Positions 18,505-33,600 of a stretch of 64,000 nucleotides of DNA are shown piece by piece. Origin of the DNA: Azonexus hydrophilus (GTDB lineage Bacteria > Pseudomonadota > Gammaproteobacteria > Burkholderiales > Rhodocyclaceae); NCBI RefSeq assembly GCF_001956855.1, contig NZ_MTHD01000002.1:803123-867122 (forward strand). The letters are read 5' to 3'. Under the pieces are notes generated by a model. The model did not search any database. It was not told the DNA's origin and was given only the letters and a program-made list of their open reading frames with translations. How positions within the stretch are numbered: the stretch's first letter is position 1; each line of letters begins with the position of its first letter. Position numbers and translations under genes: made by a program.

Positions 18505-18801
18505 ATGAAAAAAATCCTGCTGGCTGCATTGATCGCAGCTACCCCGCTGTTCGCCGGTGCCAGCGACGTGCGTGTCGACGTCGGCTCACTCCGCGTCCAG
18601 ACCGGTGGCGTCACTGTCACTTTCGGCAGCCGCAACGACCGCGGCTACTACTGGGACGGCCAGGAATGGCGCGAACCGGTGTACTGGAAGAAGCACCACG
18701 GCCCACGCGGCGAGAAATACTATACCGGGCGACCGCAGGGCGTACCGCACCAGGGTCCGGGTTTCTGCCCGCCGGGCCAGGCCAAGAAGGGCAACTGCTG
18801 A
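18505..18801 (+). CDS. Small exported DUF2502-like protein
   Basis: A 98-residue protein with a signal peptide (MKKILLAALIAATPLFAGAS) and a Tyr/Trp/His-rich mature part with YYWDGQEWREPVYWKKHHG, resembling E. coli YpeC (DUF2502). A single Cys pair lies at the end (FCPPGQAKKGNC). Family function unknown. It ends just ahead of a terminator shared with clpB. Confidence 0.7.
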   Translation: MKKILLAALIAATPLFAGASDVRVDVGSLRVQTGGVTVTFGSRNDRGYYWDGQEWREPVYWKKHHGPRGEKYYTGRPQGVPHQGPGFCPPGQAKKGNC

Positions 18802-18836
18802 ACAAAGGGCGGGTCTGACGACCCGCCCTTGTCATT
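18802..18836. terminator. Terminator between the DUF2502 gene and clpB
   Basis: AAGGGCGGGT / ACCCGCCCTT form a strong stem with loop CTGACG, flanked by ACAA on the left and TTGTCATTT on the right. It lies between convergent genes and could serve both; the T-tracts are short. Confidence 0.7.
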
Positions 18837-18848
18837 TACTGATCCGTT

Positions 18849-21440
<2,592 letters not shown>

Positions 21441-21615
21441 GCGAAGCTCCCGTCGGGAATGATCTGATGTTCGGAAAATGCGGTCACATTCCGAAATTTC
21501 AAGGGCAAACTCTTGTCGTCGGGAGTCTCCCCTATTGCGCAGGGGTAATTTGCGGGTAAGCTTGGCAAACTGTTACAAAGCAACATCACAAGCGAAAACA
21601 AGGGGAAGCAAAAAA

Positions 21616-23244
21616 ATGAGTGGATCAGCAATGACACTGCGCGGCAAATTGACCGCCATGACAATTGCCACCATCGGCGCGTTGATCATCCTGTTTACCG
21701 TCCTGCTCATCGACGGCAAGCAGCGGATGATGGAGGACAGACAGAACAAGGTGCGTAATCTGGTCGAGGTTGCCCTCCACACGGCAGCACACTTCGAAGC
21801 GCAAGCAAAGGCCGGCAAGATCAGCGAAGAAGAAGCCCGGAAACTGGCGATGGAAGCCATCCGCGACATGCGCTACGACAAGATCGAGTATTTCTGGATC
21901 AACGACCTCAACGACCTGATGGTCATGCACCCGATCAAGCCGGAACTGGACGGCAAGAAGCTCGACCAGCTGAAGGATGCCAACGGCAAGTTCCTGTTCC
22001 AGGAATTCAACAGTGTCGTCAAGAGCAAAGGCTCGGGTTTCGTCGACTACCTGTGGCCCAAACCAGGCGCTGATGCCCCCGTTCCGAAAATATCCTTTGT
22101 CACGGGCTTCCAGCCCTGGGGCTGGGTCATCGGCTCGGGCATCTACATTGACGACGTCGATGCCAAGTTCCGCGAGGACGCCATCAAACTGCTGCTATGG
22201 GGTATCGGTATCTGCGGCTTCATCGCCATTTCGCTGCTCATGGTATCGCGCAGCATCATCCGCACGCTGGGCGGTGACCCGGCCGCGGCATCGGTCATCA
22301 CCCGTCGCATCGCTGCCGGCGACCTGTCCACGCCAGTCGATTGCCCACCGGGTGAAAACCTGCTCGCCGACATCCGCGCGATGCAGGAAACACTGCGTAC
22401 GATGATCACCACCATCATCAGCAATGCCGAGCATGTCGCCAGTGCCGCCGACCAGTTGCTCACAGCCTCCGAAGAAGTTGCCGACCGTGCCCGCCAGCAG
22501 AGCGACGCAGCATCGTCAATGGCTGCATCGGTCGAGGAAATGGCCGTCAGTATCGACCAGGTCAAGGAAAACGCCGACGAAGCCCATGGCATTTCCCAGG
22601 AATCCAGCGTCATCTCCGAGGAAGGCGCAGCGGTCATCCACAGCGCCGCCACCGAAATGCGCAAGATTTCCGAAGCGGTCCAGTCGTCTTCCGAAATCGT
22701 CGAAGACCTCGGTCGCCAGTCCGACCAGATCACCTCCATCGTCAATACCATCCGCGAAATTGCCGACCAGACCAACCTGCTTGCACTCAACGCCGCTATC
22801 GAAGCAGCACGCGCCGGTGAACAGGGACGTGGCTTTGCCGTGGTTGCCGACGAAGTGCGCAAGCTGGCCGAACGGACCAGTCTGTCGACGAAGGAAATCG
22901 CCGACATGGTCAGCAAGATCCAGAACGGCACACGCAGCGCAGTCAGCAGCATGCAGGCCGGTGTCGCCAAGGTCGGCAGCGGCGTGCAACTGGCCAATCA
23001 GGCCGGTGATTCGATCAACCGCATCCGCGATGGCGCCCAGCGCGTGACTTTCGTGGTCAACGGCATTTCCGATTCGATTACCGAACAGAGCATGGCCAGC
23101 AACGACATCGCGCAGAAGCTGGAAACCATTGCCCAGATGTCCGAGGAAAGCGCCATCGCCGTACGCCATACCGCCGATGCAGCGCGCCGCCTGCACTCGC
23201 TGTCCGGCGAACTGCACGAAGCGGTGGCCCGCTTCAAGACCTGA
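21616..23244 (+). CDS. Methyl-accepting chemotaxis protein with single Cache domain
   Basis: From ATG 21616 (GGGGAAGC ahead) this is a 542-residue receptor. TM1 (about 14-32) and TM2 (about 190-212) flank a periplasmic sCache_2-type domain with [18 protein letters not shown] and [20 protein letters not shown]-like region and the signalling hairpin follow ([38 protein letters not shown]). Such sCache receptors often bind small carboxylates; the ligand here is unknown. No C-terminal pentapeptide tether is present. Confidence 0.92.
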   Translation: MSGSAMTLRGKLTAMTIATIGALIILFTVLLIDGKQRMMEDRQNKVRNLVEVALHTAAHFEAQAKAGKISEEEARKLAMEAIRDMRYDKIEYFWINDLNDLMVMHPIKPELDGKKLDQLKDANGKFLFQEFNSVVKSKGSGFVDYLWPKPGADAPVPKISFVTGFQPWGWVIGSGIYIDDVDAKFREDAIKLLLWGIGICGFIAISLLMVSRSIIRTLGGDPAAASVITRRIAAGDLSTPVDCPPGENLLADIRAMQETLRTMITTIISNAEHVASAADQLLTASEEVADRARQQSDAASSMAASVEEMAVSIDQVKENADEAHGISQESSVISEEGAAVIHSAATEMRKISEAVQSSSEIVEDLGRQSDQITSIVNTIREIADQTNLLALNAAIEAARAGEQGRGFAVVADEVRKLAERTSLSTKEIADMVSKIQNGTRSAVSSMQAGVAKVGSGVQLANQAGDSINRIRDGAQRVTFVVNGISDSITEQSMASNDIAQKLETIAQMSEESAIAVRHTADAARRLHSLSGELHEAVARFKT

Positions 23245-23265
23245 TTTTCCGGTCTGCCAGAAATC

Positions 23266-23296
23266 ACAAGGGGCGCCATGGCGCCCCTTGTTCATT
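23266..23296. terminator. Bidirectional terminator between chemoreceptor gene and moaE
   Basis: ACAAGGGGCGC / GCGCCCCTTGT stem around CATG, between the convergent stops at 23244 and 23320, with a short T-containing tail on the right (TTCATTTCC). Confidence 0.75.
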
Positions 23297-23319
23297 TCCA
23301 GCTCATGACCTGCTGCGCT

Positions 23320-23772
23320 TCACTCCTGCCAGCGCGCCGCCGCCGTATCGTCGGTTTCCCGGGCATCGACCCAGCGGCCGCCGTCCGGCGTCACTTCCTT
23401 CTTCCAGAACGGCGCCTTCGTCTTCAGGTAGTCCATGATGAACTCGCAGGCGGCGAAGGCTTCGCCGCGATGCGCGCTGGTCACGGCCACCAGCACGATC
23501 TGATCGCAAGGCTTGAGCGGCCCGACACGGTGGATCACCAGCGCGTCGTAGATGTCCCAGCGCCCCTTCGCCTCGGCGACGATTTCTTCGAGCGCTTTCT
23601 CGGTCATGCCCGGGTAGTGCTCCAGCGTCATTTCGGCGACGCTGGCGCCGTCGTTGAGATCGCGCACCAGGCCGAGGAAGCTGGCCAGCGCGCCGACCCG
23701 GGTGTCGCTGCCGCGTAGTGCGGTCAACTCGGCGCCAACGTCAAAATCCGCCTGCTGGACACGCACGCTCAT
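23320..23772 (-). CDS. moaE: Molybdopterin synthase catalytic subunit MoaE
   Basis: A 150-residue protein with family signatures: GALASFLGLVRDLNDG, EHYPGMTEKALEEI, RVGPLKPCDQIVLVAV, and the catalytic region AHRGEAFAACEFIMDYLKTK with the conserved Lys of KAPFWKKE. It puts sulfur from MoaD thiocarboxylate onto precursor Z to make molybdopterin, needed by NapA. It begins 2 bases after the prfC stop; moaD is not in the window. Confidence 0.95.
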   Translation of the reverse strand: MSVRVQQADFDVGAELTALRGSDTRVGALASFLGLVRDLNDGASVAEMTLEHYPGMTEKALEEIVAEAKGRWDIYDALVIHRVGPLKPCDQIVLVAVTSAHRGEAFAACEFIMDYLKTKAPFWKKEVTPDGGRWVDARETDDTAAARWQE

Positions 23773-23774
23773 CG

Positions 23775-25349
<1,575 letters not shown>

Positions 25350-25569
25350 GGGATTCCGGTAATTGCTAAAAGCTTGCAATTATAACCGCCACCGGCGCAC
25401 ACGACCGGCGCAAGGAAGGTGCCGAAATAACCCCTACCGAGACTATTACTAAAGTAATATCCGAATTAAAGACGACTCATGCCCGACAGCGACATCCTGC
25501 GAACTTCCGCACACCGCCCCGGCAATGACGCCAGTCAAATCAAACGATTATGAACCATCAGGAGCCTGG

Positions 25570-27810
25570 GTGAAGAAATTGATGCAGATGCTGGCGCTGC
25601 TGGCGGCCCTGATGCCGACCGCACAGGCGCAGGCGCCGGCACAAACGCCCGATTTCGGCGAGATATTCAGCCAGCACGGCAGCGTCATGCTGCTGATCGA
25701 ACCGGCTTCCGGCCGGATCGTCGATGCCAATCCGGCAGCCGGCCGCTTCTACGGCTACCCGGCGGAAACCCTGCGCACGATGACGATCCAGGAGATCAAC
25801 ACGTTCACGCCGGAACAGGTCGCAGCCGAACGCCAACTGGCTGAATCGGAAGGCCGCAACTATTTCATTTTCCGTCACCGGCTGGCCGACAACAGCGTCC
25901 GCACCGTCGAGGTCCATTCACGTCCGTTCAATTTCGGTGACCAGCGCCTGCTGTTTTCCGTCATCACCGACATCACCCCGGGACGTAACGCTGCCCAGGA
26001 CCTCTGGCATTACCAGCAACGTCTGGAAGAAATGGTCGACCTGCAGACCGCCCATATTCAACACCGCAGCCGCCTGATCATCGCCGTGCTGGCCGGGGCC
26101 TTCGTCATTGTCTCGCTGATTGCCCTGGCGCTGCTGCTGGATGTACGCCAGCGCCGCCGCATCGAGCGCGAGCATCTGGCAGACCGCCAGCGCCTGGCGA
26201 ATATTCTCTGGGGCACCGATGTCGGCACCTGGGAATGGAACGTGCAGACCGGCGAGGCTCGTTTCAATGAGCGCTGGGCCGGCATCATCGGGTATACGCT
26301 GGCCGAGTTGTCCCCGGTCAGCATCGAAACCTGGCAGCAATACGCCCACCCCGACGATATCGAACGTTCGGACATGGCCCTTGAGCGCCATTTCAGTGGC
26401 GAATGCGATTCCTACGAATGCGAAGCCCGGATGCGCCACAAGAACGGCGAGTGGATCTGGATCCTCGATCGCGGCAAGGTGGTCGAACGCAGCACCGACG
26501 GCAAACCCTTGTGGATGGCCGGCACGCACATCGAAATCACCGCACGCAAGCGGGCCGAACTGGCGCTGGCCGAGCACAGCGAACATCTGGAAAAGCTCGT
26601 CGCCGAACGCACGGCCGCGCTGTCGGAGGCCAAGGACAATGCCGAAGGCGCCAGCCGGGCAAAAAGCACCTTCCTTGCCAACATGAGCCATGAACTGCGC
26701 ACCCCGATGAATGCCATCATGGGCATGACCGGGCTGGCCCTGCGCCAGTCGAAGGAACCGGTGCTGCGCGACCAGTTGCAGAAGATCGAACAAGCGTCCC
26801 GGCACCTGCTGGCGGTGATCAACGACATCCTCGACATCTCGAAGATCGAGGCGGAAAAACTGACGCTCGAGCAGACCGATTTCCGGCTGGGCGAAATCCT
26901 CGAAAACCTCAACAGCATGCTCGGCCAGCGCGCCGCCGAAAAAGGCCTGCAGTTGCGCATCGATGCCCAGCCGGGACTACCCGCCATGACGCTGCGCGGT
27001 GATCCGCTGCGCCTCGGCCAGGTGCTGCTCAATCTGACCACCAATGCAATCAAGTTCACCAGCACCGGCAGCGTTTCGCTGCGCGCCAGGCAACTGGCGG
27101 CGGATGATGCCTCGGTCGAACTGCACTTCGAGATCGAGGACACCGGCATCGGCATTTCCCGGGAAGACCAGCAGCGCCTGTTCTGCGCCTTCGAACAGGC
27201 CGACAACTCGATGAGTCGCAAGTACGGCGGCACCGGTCTCGGACTGGCGATCAGCAAGCATCTGGTCGAACTGATGGGCGGCGAAATCGGCATCCGCAGC
27301 GAACCCGGTATCGGCACCACCTTCTGGTTCACCCTCAGGCTGGACAAGTCCGCCGCCCGGCTGCCCCGCTCCGCCAGCATCACCCCCGGCGCCGCGGCCG
27401 AATTGCTGAAAAGCCGTTTCGCCGGCACCCGCATCCTGCTCGCCGAAGACGAGCCGATCACCCAGGAAGTCTCGCGCGGCCTGCTCGAGGATGTCGGACT
27501 GCAGGTTGACCTCGCCGAAGACGGCGAAGAAGCCGTTGCTCTGGCCGGCGCGACCGCCTACACGCTGATCCTGATGGACATGCAGATGCCGAAGATGAAC
27601 GGCATCGAAGCCACCCTCGCCATCCGTGCGCTACCCGGCCATGGCCGCACGCCGATCCTGGCGATGACCGCCAACGCTTTCGAGGAAGATCGTCAGCGTT
27701 GCCTAGCAGCCGGCATGAACGAACATGTCAGCAAGCCGGTCGACCCGGATATGTTGTTCGAAACCCTGCTCAAATGGCTGACGGTTGCCCGCGCCGGCAA
27801 GTCGGGCTGA
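25570..27810 (+). CDS. Membrane hybrid histidine kinase with an apparently periplasmic PAS domain
   Basis: Start GTG 25570 follows AGGAG; ATG 25525 is an upstream alternative. The 746-residue product has a signal-like hydrophobic N-terminus ending TAQAQA, a PAS domain (FGEIFSQHGSVMLLIEPA, VDANPAAGRFYGYPAE), one transmembrane helix (LIIAVLAGAFVIVSLIALAL), a second PAS (WEWNVQTGEARFNERWAGII), HisKA with [14 protein letters not shown], HATPase (N-box [22 protein letters not shown]), and a receiver with [13 protein letters not shown]. No Hpt domain. The first PAS lying between signal sequence and TM is unusual. The next gene is a close relative. Confidence 0.88.
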   Translation: MKKLMQMLALLAALMPTAQAQAPAQTPDFGEIFSQHGSVMLLIEPASGRIVDANPAAGRFYGYPAETLRTMTIQEINTFTPEQVAAERQLAESEGRNYFIFRHRLADNSVRTVEVHSRPFNFGDQRLLFSVITDITPGRNAAQDLWHYQQRLEEMVDLQTAHIQHRSRLIIAVLAGAFVIVSLIALALLLDVRQRRRIEREHLADRQRLANILWGTDVGTWEWNVQTGEARFNERWAGIIGYTLAELSPVSIETWQQYAHPDDIERSDMALERHFSGECDSYECEARMRHKNGEWIWILDRGKVVERSTDGKPLWMAGTHIEITARKRAELALAEHSEHLEKLVAERTAALSEAKDNAEGASRAKSTFLANMSHELRTPMNAIMGMTGLALRQSKEPVLRDQLQKIEQASRHLLAVINDILDISKIEAEKLTLEQTDFRLGEILENLNSMLGQRAAEKGLQLRIDAQPGLPAMTLRGDPLRLGQVLLNLTTNAIKFTSTGSVSLRARQLAADDASVELHFEIEDTGIGISREDQQRLFCAFEQADNSMSRKYGGTGLGLAISKHLVELMGGEIGIRSEPGIGTTFWFTLRLDKSAARLPRSASITPGAAAELLKSRFAGTRILLAEDEPITQEVSRGLLEDVGLQVDLAEDGEEAVALAGATAYTLILMDMQMPKMNGIEATLAIRALPGHGRTPILAMTANAFEEDRQRCLAAGMNEHVSKPVDPDMLFETLLKWLTVARAGKSG

Positions 27811-27885
27811 AACGATGGCAATGTGTGCTGGACCACATAAGCGATGCCAGCAAAGATGTAAGATGAAAACGAAGGAGACAGGCCA

Positions 27886-29835
27886 ATGTCTGATTCCGCA
27901 ATTCAAACCTGCTGCATCCGCTTTCGCGCCGGCAATGCCCCGGTCATGCTGGCCGTCTCTGGCAGCGAAGCGCTGCTGGGTTACCCGTCGCTGCCAGGCC
28001 AGGACTTCCTTGGGCTGATCCACCCCGACGACGCCGATGTCGCCCACCGCCTGTTTGCTGTCGGCACGCAACTGCCCTCCATCTGCAACATTCGCCTGCG
28101 TCATGCCGATGGCCGTATCCGTTGCTGTCGTGGCGAATGCGTGGCGGTCGATGCGACAGATCCCGCCATCCGGGAAATCCGCCTGCAGGATGCCCGGGCC
28201 CTGGCCGTGACGATCGATATCGGGCAGATGATGGTGAATTTCCGCGCGATGATGGAAAACACCGACGATTTCATCTATTTCAAGGACCGCAACCACGTTT
28301 TCACCGGCGCCAGCCAGACGCTGGCAAACATCACCATCCACGGCAGGCCATGGACCGACCTGCTCGGCCTGACCGATTACGATGCCTTTCCCGAACATTA
28401 CGCGGACATCTACTACCAGCTGGAGAAAAGGGTTTTCGCTGGCGAGGCGGTCGCCCGCGACATCCAGGAATTCCAGCATGATGATGGCCGGATCGGCTGG
28501 GTCGATAACCGGAAATACCCGATCCATGATGCCGCCGGAGAAATCATCGGCCTGTTCGGCGTAGCCCGCGATGTCTCCGAAAAGGTTGAAGCCGAGCGTG
28601 CCCTGCTCAACCATTCGCGGGAGCTGGAAACACAGGTCGCCCAGCGCACGACCGAACTGACACTGGCCAAGGAAGCCGCGGAAAGCGCCAGCATTGCCAA
28701 GACAGCCTTCCTGGCAAACATGTCGCACGAAATCCGGACGCCACTCAATGCCATCACCGGTTTTGCCCACCTGCTTCGCCAGAGCGGCCTGAATCCGGGC
28801 CAGATGGAGCGGTTGGGCAAACTGGAAACGGCCAGCCAGCATCTGCTCGAAATCATCAACGCCGTTCTCGACCTGTCGAAAATCGAAGCCGGCCGCTTCG
28901 ATCTGGAGCGTATCCCGTTGCAGGTCGAAAGCCTGCTCGGCAACGTCGTCTCACTGCTGCATGATCGAGCCCGGGCCAAAGGTCTGGTTTTACGTTGCGA
29001 TATCCAGCCGATCTGCCGGCATCTGCTGGGCGACCCGACCCGCCTGCAACAGTGCCTGCTCAACTACGCCGGCAACGCACTCAAATTCACCGAGCAGGGA
29101 ACCATTACCTTGCGTGTTCGCCAGTTGATGGAAAACGAGACCAGTGCACTGCTGCACTTTGAAGTCGAGGATACCGGCATCGGTATCGGCCACGAAGCAC
29201 TGTCCCGGTTGTTCAACGCCTTCGAGCAGGCCGACAATTCGATGACCCGGCGCTTCGGCGGTACCGGTCTGGGACTGGCCATCACCCTTCGTCTCGCCCG
29301 ACTGATGGGCGGTGACGCCGGTGTCGACAGCACCCCCGACGCCGGCAGCAGGTTCTGGTTCACCGCCCGCCTTGACAAGGGCGCCGGCGGACTCAGCGGC
29401 AAGGCGACACCAGCCAGCGGAATCGTCGAGGAAAATCTGAGAAGCCGCCATGCCGGCAGTCGCATCCTGCTGGCCGAGGACGATCCGATCAACCAGGAAA
29501 TCGCACTGGCGATGCTCGAGGATGTCGGCCTGCAAGCCGACGTTGCCAGCGACGGGGAAATCGCCGTCGCACTCGCTGGCGAACACCCCTACCGGCTGAT
29601 CCTGATGGACATGCAGATGCCGCGAATGGACGGGCTCGAAGCCAGCCGGTACATCCGCAGCCTGCCCGGTCATGACCATACGCCAATCCTGGCGATGACC
29701 GCCAATGCCTTCAGCGAAGATCGTCAGCGCTGCAAGACGGCCGGCATGGACGACTTCATTGCCAAGCCGTGCACGCCGGAAAACCTGTTCGCCGTCCTGC
29801 TCAAATGGCTGGACGCCCGACCGGCTCAGCGATAG
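27886..29835 (+). CDS. Soluble hybrid histidine kinase (PAS-HisKA-HATPase-REC)
   Basis: A 649-residue cytosolic kinase with a strong GAAGGAGA ribosome site. Order: an N-terminal PAS-like module (about 10-110), a second PAS ([32 protein letters not shown]), HisKA with [16 protein letters not shown], HATPase ([13 protein letters not shown]) and a C-terminal receiver ([13 protein letters not shown]). It shares kinase and receiver order and wording with the previous gene, consistent with tandem duplication and sensor swapping. No DNA-binding output or Hpt is adjacent. Its 3' end overlaps the convergent DUF411 gene by 10 bases. Confidence 0.88.
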   Translation: MSDSAIQTCCIRFRAGNAPVMLAVSGSEALLGYPSLPGQDFLGLIHPDDADVAHRLFAVGTQLPSICNIRLRHADGRIRCCRGECVAVDATDPAIREIRLQDARALAVTIDIGQMMVNFRAMMENTDDFIYFKDRNHVFTGASQTLANITIHGRPWTDLLGLTDYDAFPEHYADIYYQLEKRVFAGEAVARDIQEFQHDDGRIGWVDNRKYPIHDAAGEIIGLFGVARDVSEKVEAERALLNHSRELETQVAQRTTELTLAKEAAESASIAKTAFLANMSHEIRTPLNAITGFAHLLRQSGLNPGQMERLGKLETASQHLLEIINAVLDLSKIEAGRFDLERIPLQVESLLGNVVSLLHDRARAKGLVLRCDIQPICRHLLGDPTRLQQCLLNYAGNALKFTEQGTITLRVRQLMENETSALLHFEVEDTGIGIGHEALSRLFNAFEQADNSMTRRFGGTGLGLAITLRLARLMGGDAGVDSTPDAGSRFWFTARLDKGAGGLSGKATPASGIVEENLRSRHAGSRILLAEDDPINQEIALAMLEDVGLQADVASDGEIAVALAGEHPYRLILMDMQMPRMDGLEASRYIRSLPGHDHTPILAMTANAFSEDRQRCKTAGMDDFIAKPCTPENLFAVLLKWLDARPAQR

Positions 29836-30290
29836 GAAGCAAAAACCGCGGCCTTGCCGTCACCTTGCACCAGCAGTACATCGTAAGGATCGCGCCGGCC
29901 GCCGTAGGCCGGCCCGTCCATGCCCGGCGAACCGACCGGCATGCCGGGCACGGCGAGGCCGATGGCCTTCGGCTTCCCGGCCAGCAGGCGACGGATGTCG
30001 GCGGCCGGAACGTGGCCTTCGAGCAGGTAGCCACCAACCTTCGCGGTATGGCACGAAGCGTAGCGCTCAGGCATGCCCAGCTGGCGGCGGGCGCCGTCAA
30101 GGTCGCCGACTTCGTGGGCGCGGACCGCGAAGCCCTGGCTTTCGAGATGGGCAATCCAGTCCTTGCAGCAGCCGCAATACGGACTCTTCCAGACCTCGAC
30201 CAGGACCTTGGCTGGCGCTGCCAAAGCCAGCCCGGGCAGGCCGAGCGCTAGCGAAGCCAGCAGCAGCCGGCGGCGTTCGATATTGGCCAT
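29826..30290 (-). CDS. DUF411 metal-binding exported protein
   Basis: A 154-residue protein. An Arg-rich signal ([20 protein letters not shown]...ALA) precedes the DUF411 body with [54 protein letters not shown] and [12 protein letters not shown]411 proteins are periplasmic and commonly found with copper-handling genes. The CGCC motif, Met residues and its place after an RND efflux system support a metal role here. Confidence 0.85.
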   Translation of the reverse strand: MANIERRRLLLASLALGLPGLALAAPAKVLVEVWKSPYCGCCKDWIAHLESQGFAVRAHEVGDLDGARRQLGMPERYASCHTAKVGGYLLEGHVPAADIRRLLAGKPKAIGLAVPGMPVGSPGMDGPAYGGRRDPYDVLLVQGDGKAAVFASYR

Positions 30291-30300
30291 GATCGTCTCC

Positions 30301-30672
30301 TTACTTGACGACGGCGCGCGCCGTCATCGGCTTCTGGCCCGGCCAGACGACGTTGAGCAACAGCTTGTCACCGGCGGCGAGCGTGCCCTGCCCTTGCAGC
30401 AGGTCGTTGCCGGCCGGCTTCAGTTCGATCTCGCGTTTGGCAGCGCCGGATAGCACCGTCAGCTTGCCGCTGGCGCCGGCAGTGGCGACCGGCGCGCCGT
30501 GATTGCTGACATGAACAGTCAGCGCGCCATCCTTGCCGACGATCTCGAACTGGGCGTGGCCGGCCTCGGCGACGATGCCGCCGTGCATCGCCTTGCCGTG
30601 TTGTTCATGGGCGATGGCCGATGTTGCGGTCAACAGGGCGGAAAGGCAAAAAATGGATAACAGTTTGTTCAT
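30301..30672 (-). CDS. Small His-containing periplasmic protein of the metal-efflux cluster
   Basis: A 123-residue protein from ATG 30672 with a signal peptide (MNKLLSIFCLSALLTATSAI, cleavage after AIA) and a mature start AHEQHGKAMHGG rich in His. The rest is a small beta-rich domain (FEIVGKDGALTVHVSNHG). It resembles stand-alone domains seen near CzcB/CusB adaptors. The same theme (FEIVG...LVLHV) recurs in the 34920 gene product, so the two may be distant paralogs. Probably a periplasmic metal-binding accessory. Confidence 0.7.
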   Translation of the reverse strand: MNKLLSIFCLSALLTATSAIAHEQHGKAMHGGIVAEAGHAQFEIVGKDGALTVHVSNHGAPVATAGASGKLTVLSGAAKREIELKPAGNDLLQGQGTLAAGDKLLLNVVWPGQKPMTARAVVK

Positions 30673-30695
30673 GGTTTTCTCCTTGCGATTGATGG

Positions 30696-33600
30696 TCAGA
30701 GGGCTTCGTTGAAATTCTCGCGCTGCAGGCGTTCCGCGGCCTTGCGACCGAACAGCCAGAACAGCGCGGGGGTGATGAAGGTGTCGAGCAGCGTGGCGCC
30801 GATCAGGCCGGAAAAGATCACCACGGCGACCGGATGCAGGATCTCGGTACCCGGCTGTTCGGCCTCGAAGAGCAGCGGCGCCAGCGCGAAGGCGGCAACC
30901 AGCGCGGTCATCAGCACCGGCGTCAGGCGTTCGAGCGAACCGCGGACGATCATCGCGGTGTCGAACTTTTCGCCCTCGAAACGCATCAGGTTCAGCCAGT
31001 GGCTGACCTTGAGGATGCCGTTGCGGGTGGAGATGCCGGCCAGCGTGATGAAGCCGATCAGCGCCGCGATCGACAGCGGCTGCCCGGATAGCCACAGGCC
31101 GAAGACGGCGCCGACCAGCGCCAGCGGTACGTTGGCCATGATCAGCGCAGCGAGCAGCGCCGAACGGTAGCGGCCGTAAAGGACCATGAAGATCAGGATC
31201 GCCGAGCCGACGGCGAGCACCGCGATCAGCCGTGCTGCCTCCTCCTGCGCCTGGAACTGGCCGCCGAGGGTGATGAAGTAGCCTTCCGGCAGCGGCTGTT
31301 CGGCGATCGCCACGCGGATGTCGGCGACGACATCGGACAACGCCCGCCCCTGCGCGTTGAGCGAGATGACGATGCGCCGCCGGCCGTCGTCGCGGATCAC
31401 CTGGTTCGGTCCGTCGCCATCCTCGATACGGGCCAGCTGGGCGAGCGGCACCGGTCCGGCCGGCGTCTCGATCAGCAGCCCGCGCAGGCCGTCGATGCCG
31501 CGCGCGCTTTCCGGCAGGCGAACGAGCAGGTCGAAACGGCGGTTGCCGTCGACGATCTGGGTGACCTTCTCGCCATCGACCAGCATCTGCAGGTTGCGCA
31601 GCAGCTCACCGGACGACAGCCCGTAGCGCGCCGCCGCGTCGAAATCGACATGGACCTTGATCTGCGGCGCCAGCACCTGTTTCTCGATTTCCAGATCGGC
31701 GACGCCGACAATTCCCTGCAAGCGTTGCTGTAACAACGCGGCCTGGGCCCGCAAGGTGTCCAGGTCGTCGCCGAAGACCTTGATCGCCACCTGGGCGCGC
31801 ACGCCCGACAGCATGTGGTCGATCCGGTGCGAAATCGGCTGGCCGAGGTTGAGGCTGCCCGGCAGGTCCTTCAGGCGCTGGCGGATGTCGGCGTGCAGTT
31901 CATCCTTGCTGCGCCCGCCCGGCTTCAGCCGCAGTTCGAGTTCGGAGACATGGACGCCCTCGGCGTGCTCGTCGAGCTCGGCGCGACCGGAACGGCGGCC
32001 AATGTGCTCGACCTCGGGCACCGGCAGCAGCAGGCGTTCGGCCTGGCTGGCGATGCGCACCGATTCGGCCAGCGTGACGCCAGGGTTGAGGCGCAGCATC
32101 ACCGTCATCGAACCTTCGTTGAACGGCGGCAGGAAGGTGGTCGGGAAGAACGGCACGGCGGCAGCGGCCAGCGCGACCGCCGCGACGGCCAGCGCCACCG
32201 GCCGGCGCGGCGTCCGCAACACCGCTTCCAGCGCCCGCCGATAATGCCGCTTCAGCCATTCGACCAGCACCGTATCACCGTGCCGCCCGGCTGCCAGCTT
32301 CGGCAGCAGGTACCACGACAGCACCGGCGTCACCGTCACCGACACCAGCAAGGACGCCAGGATGGAGACGATGTAGGCGATCCCGAGCGGCACGAACAGC
32401 CGCCCCTCGATGCCCGGCAGCGCGAACAGCGGGACGAAGACCAGGGCGATGATCAGCGTCGCGTAGACGATCGCCGAGCGCACTTCCAGCGAGGCGGCGA
32501 CGACCAGTTCGGTGAGCTGGTACGGCTCGCCGCGCGCCGCAGCGTTGCGCAGCCGGCGCAGGATGTTCTCGACGTCGACGACGGCGTCGTCGACCAGTTC
32601 GCCGATGGCGATGGCCAAGCCGCCCAGCGTCATCGTGTTGATCGACAGGCCGAGCCACTTGAAGACCAGCACGGCGATCAGGATCGACAGCGGGATCGCC
32701 GTCAGCGAGATCAGCATCGTGCGCAGGTTGCCGAGGAAGAAGAACAGCACCGCGGCGACCAGACAGGCGGCAAGCAGCAGCTTGGCCTGCAGGTTGTCGA
32801 TCGACGACTCGATGAAGTCGCTCTGGCGGAAGACGACTTCCGGCGCCAGCACGCCGGCCGGCAAGCTTTTCCGCATCTCGGCGAGTGCGCTTTCCAGCCG
32901 GCGGGTCAGGTCGACGGTGTCGGCGGTCGGCTGTTTCTGGATGCTCAGGATCACCGCCGGCGCGCCGTTGAAGCCGGCATCGCCGCGCTTGGTGGCAGCG
33001 GCGAAGGTCACCGTGGCGACCTGGCGGAGCAGCACGGCCTGGCCGTTTCTTGCGGTCAACGCGAGATTTTGCAGGTTTTCCAGGCTGGCGCTGCGGCCGA
33101 TGTGACGGATCAGGTATTCGCGCCCGTTCACTTCCAGGAAACCGCCCGAAGTGTTCGCCGAATAGCCACTCAGCGCACCTTCGAGCATCGCCAGCGTGAT
33201 CCCGAGTTCGGCCATCCGGCGGGTATCCGGCTGCACCTGGAACTGGCGCACCTCGCCGCCGATCGGGATCACCTGGGCAACGCCGGCGACCGCCATCAGC
33301 CGCGGCCGCAGCACCCAGTCGGCGTACTCGCGCGCCGCCATGGCGTCGCCGCCCTCGGCAGCCAGGGGGATCGCCAGCATCATCACCTCGCCCATGATCG
33401 ACGACACCGGCCCCATGTGCGGCACGACGCCGGGCGGCAAGGTGCCCTGCAGCGCGGTCAGGCGCTCGGCGACCATCTGCCGGGCGCGGTAGAGATCAAC
33501 GCCCCAGTCGAAGGAGACATAGACGAAGGACAGACCCGGGCTCGATACCGAGCGCACGCCGGCGACACCGGGCAGCCCGTTGAGCGCCGTCTCGAGCGGG

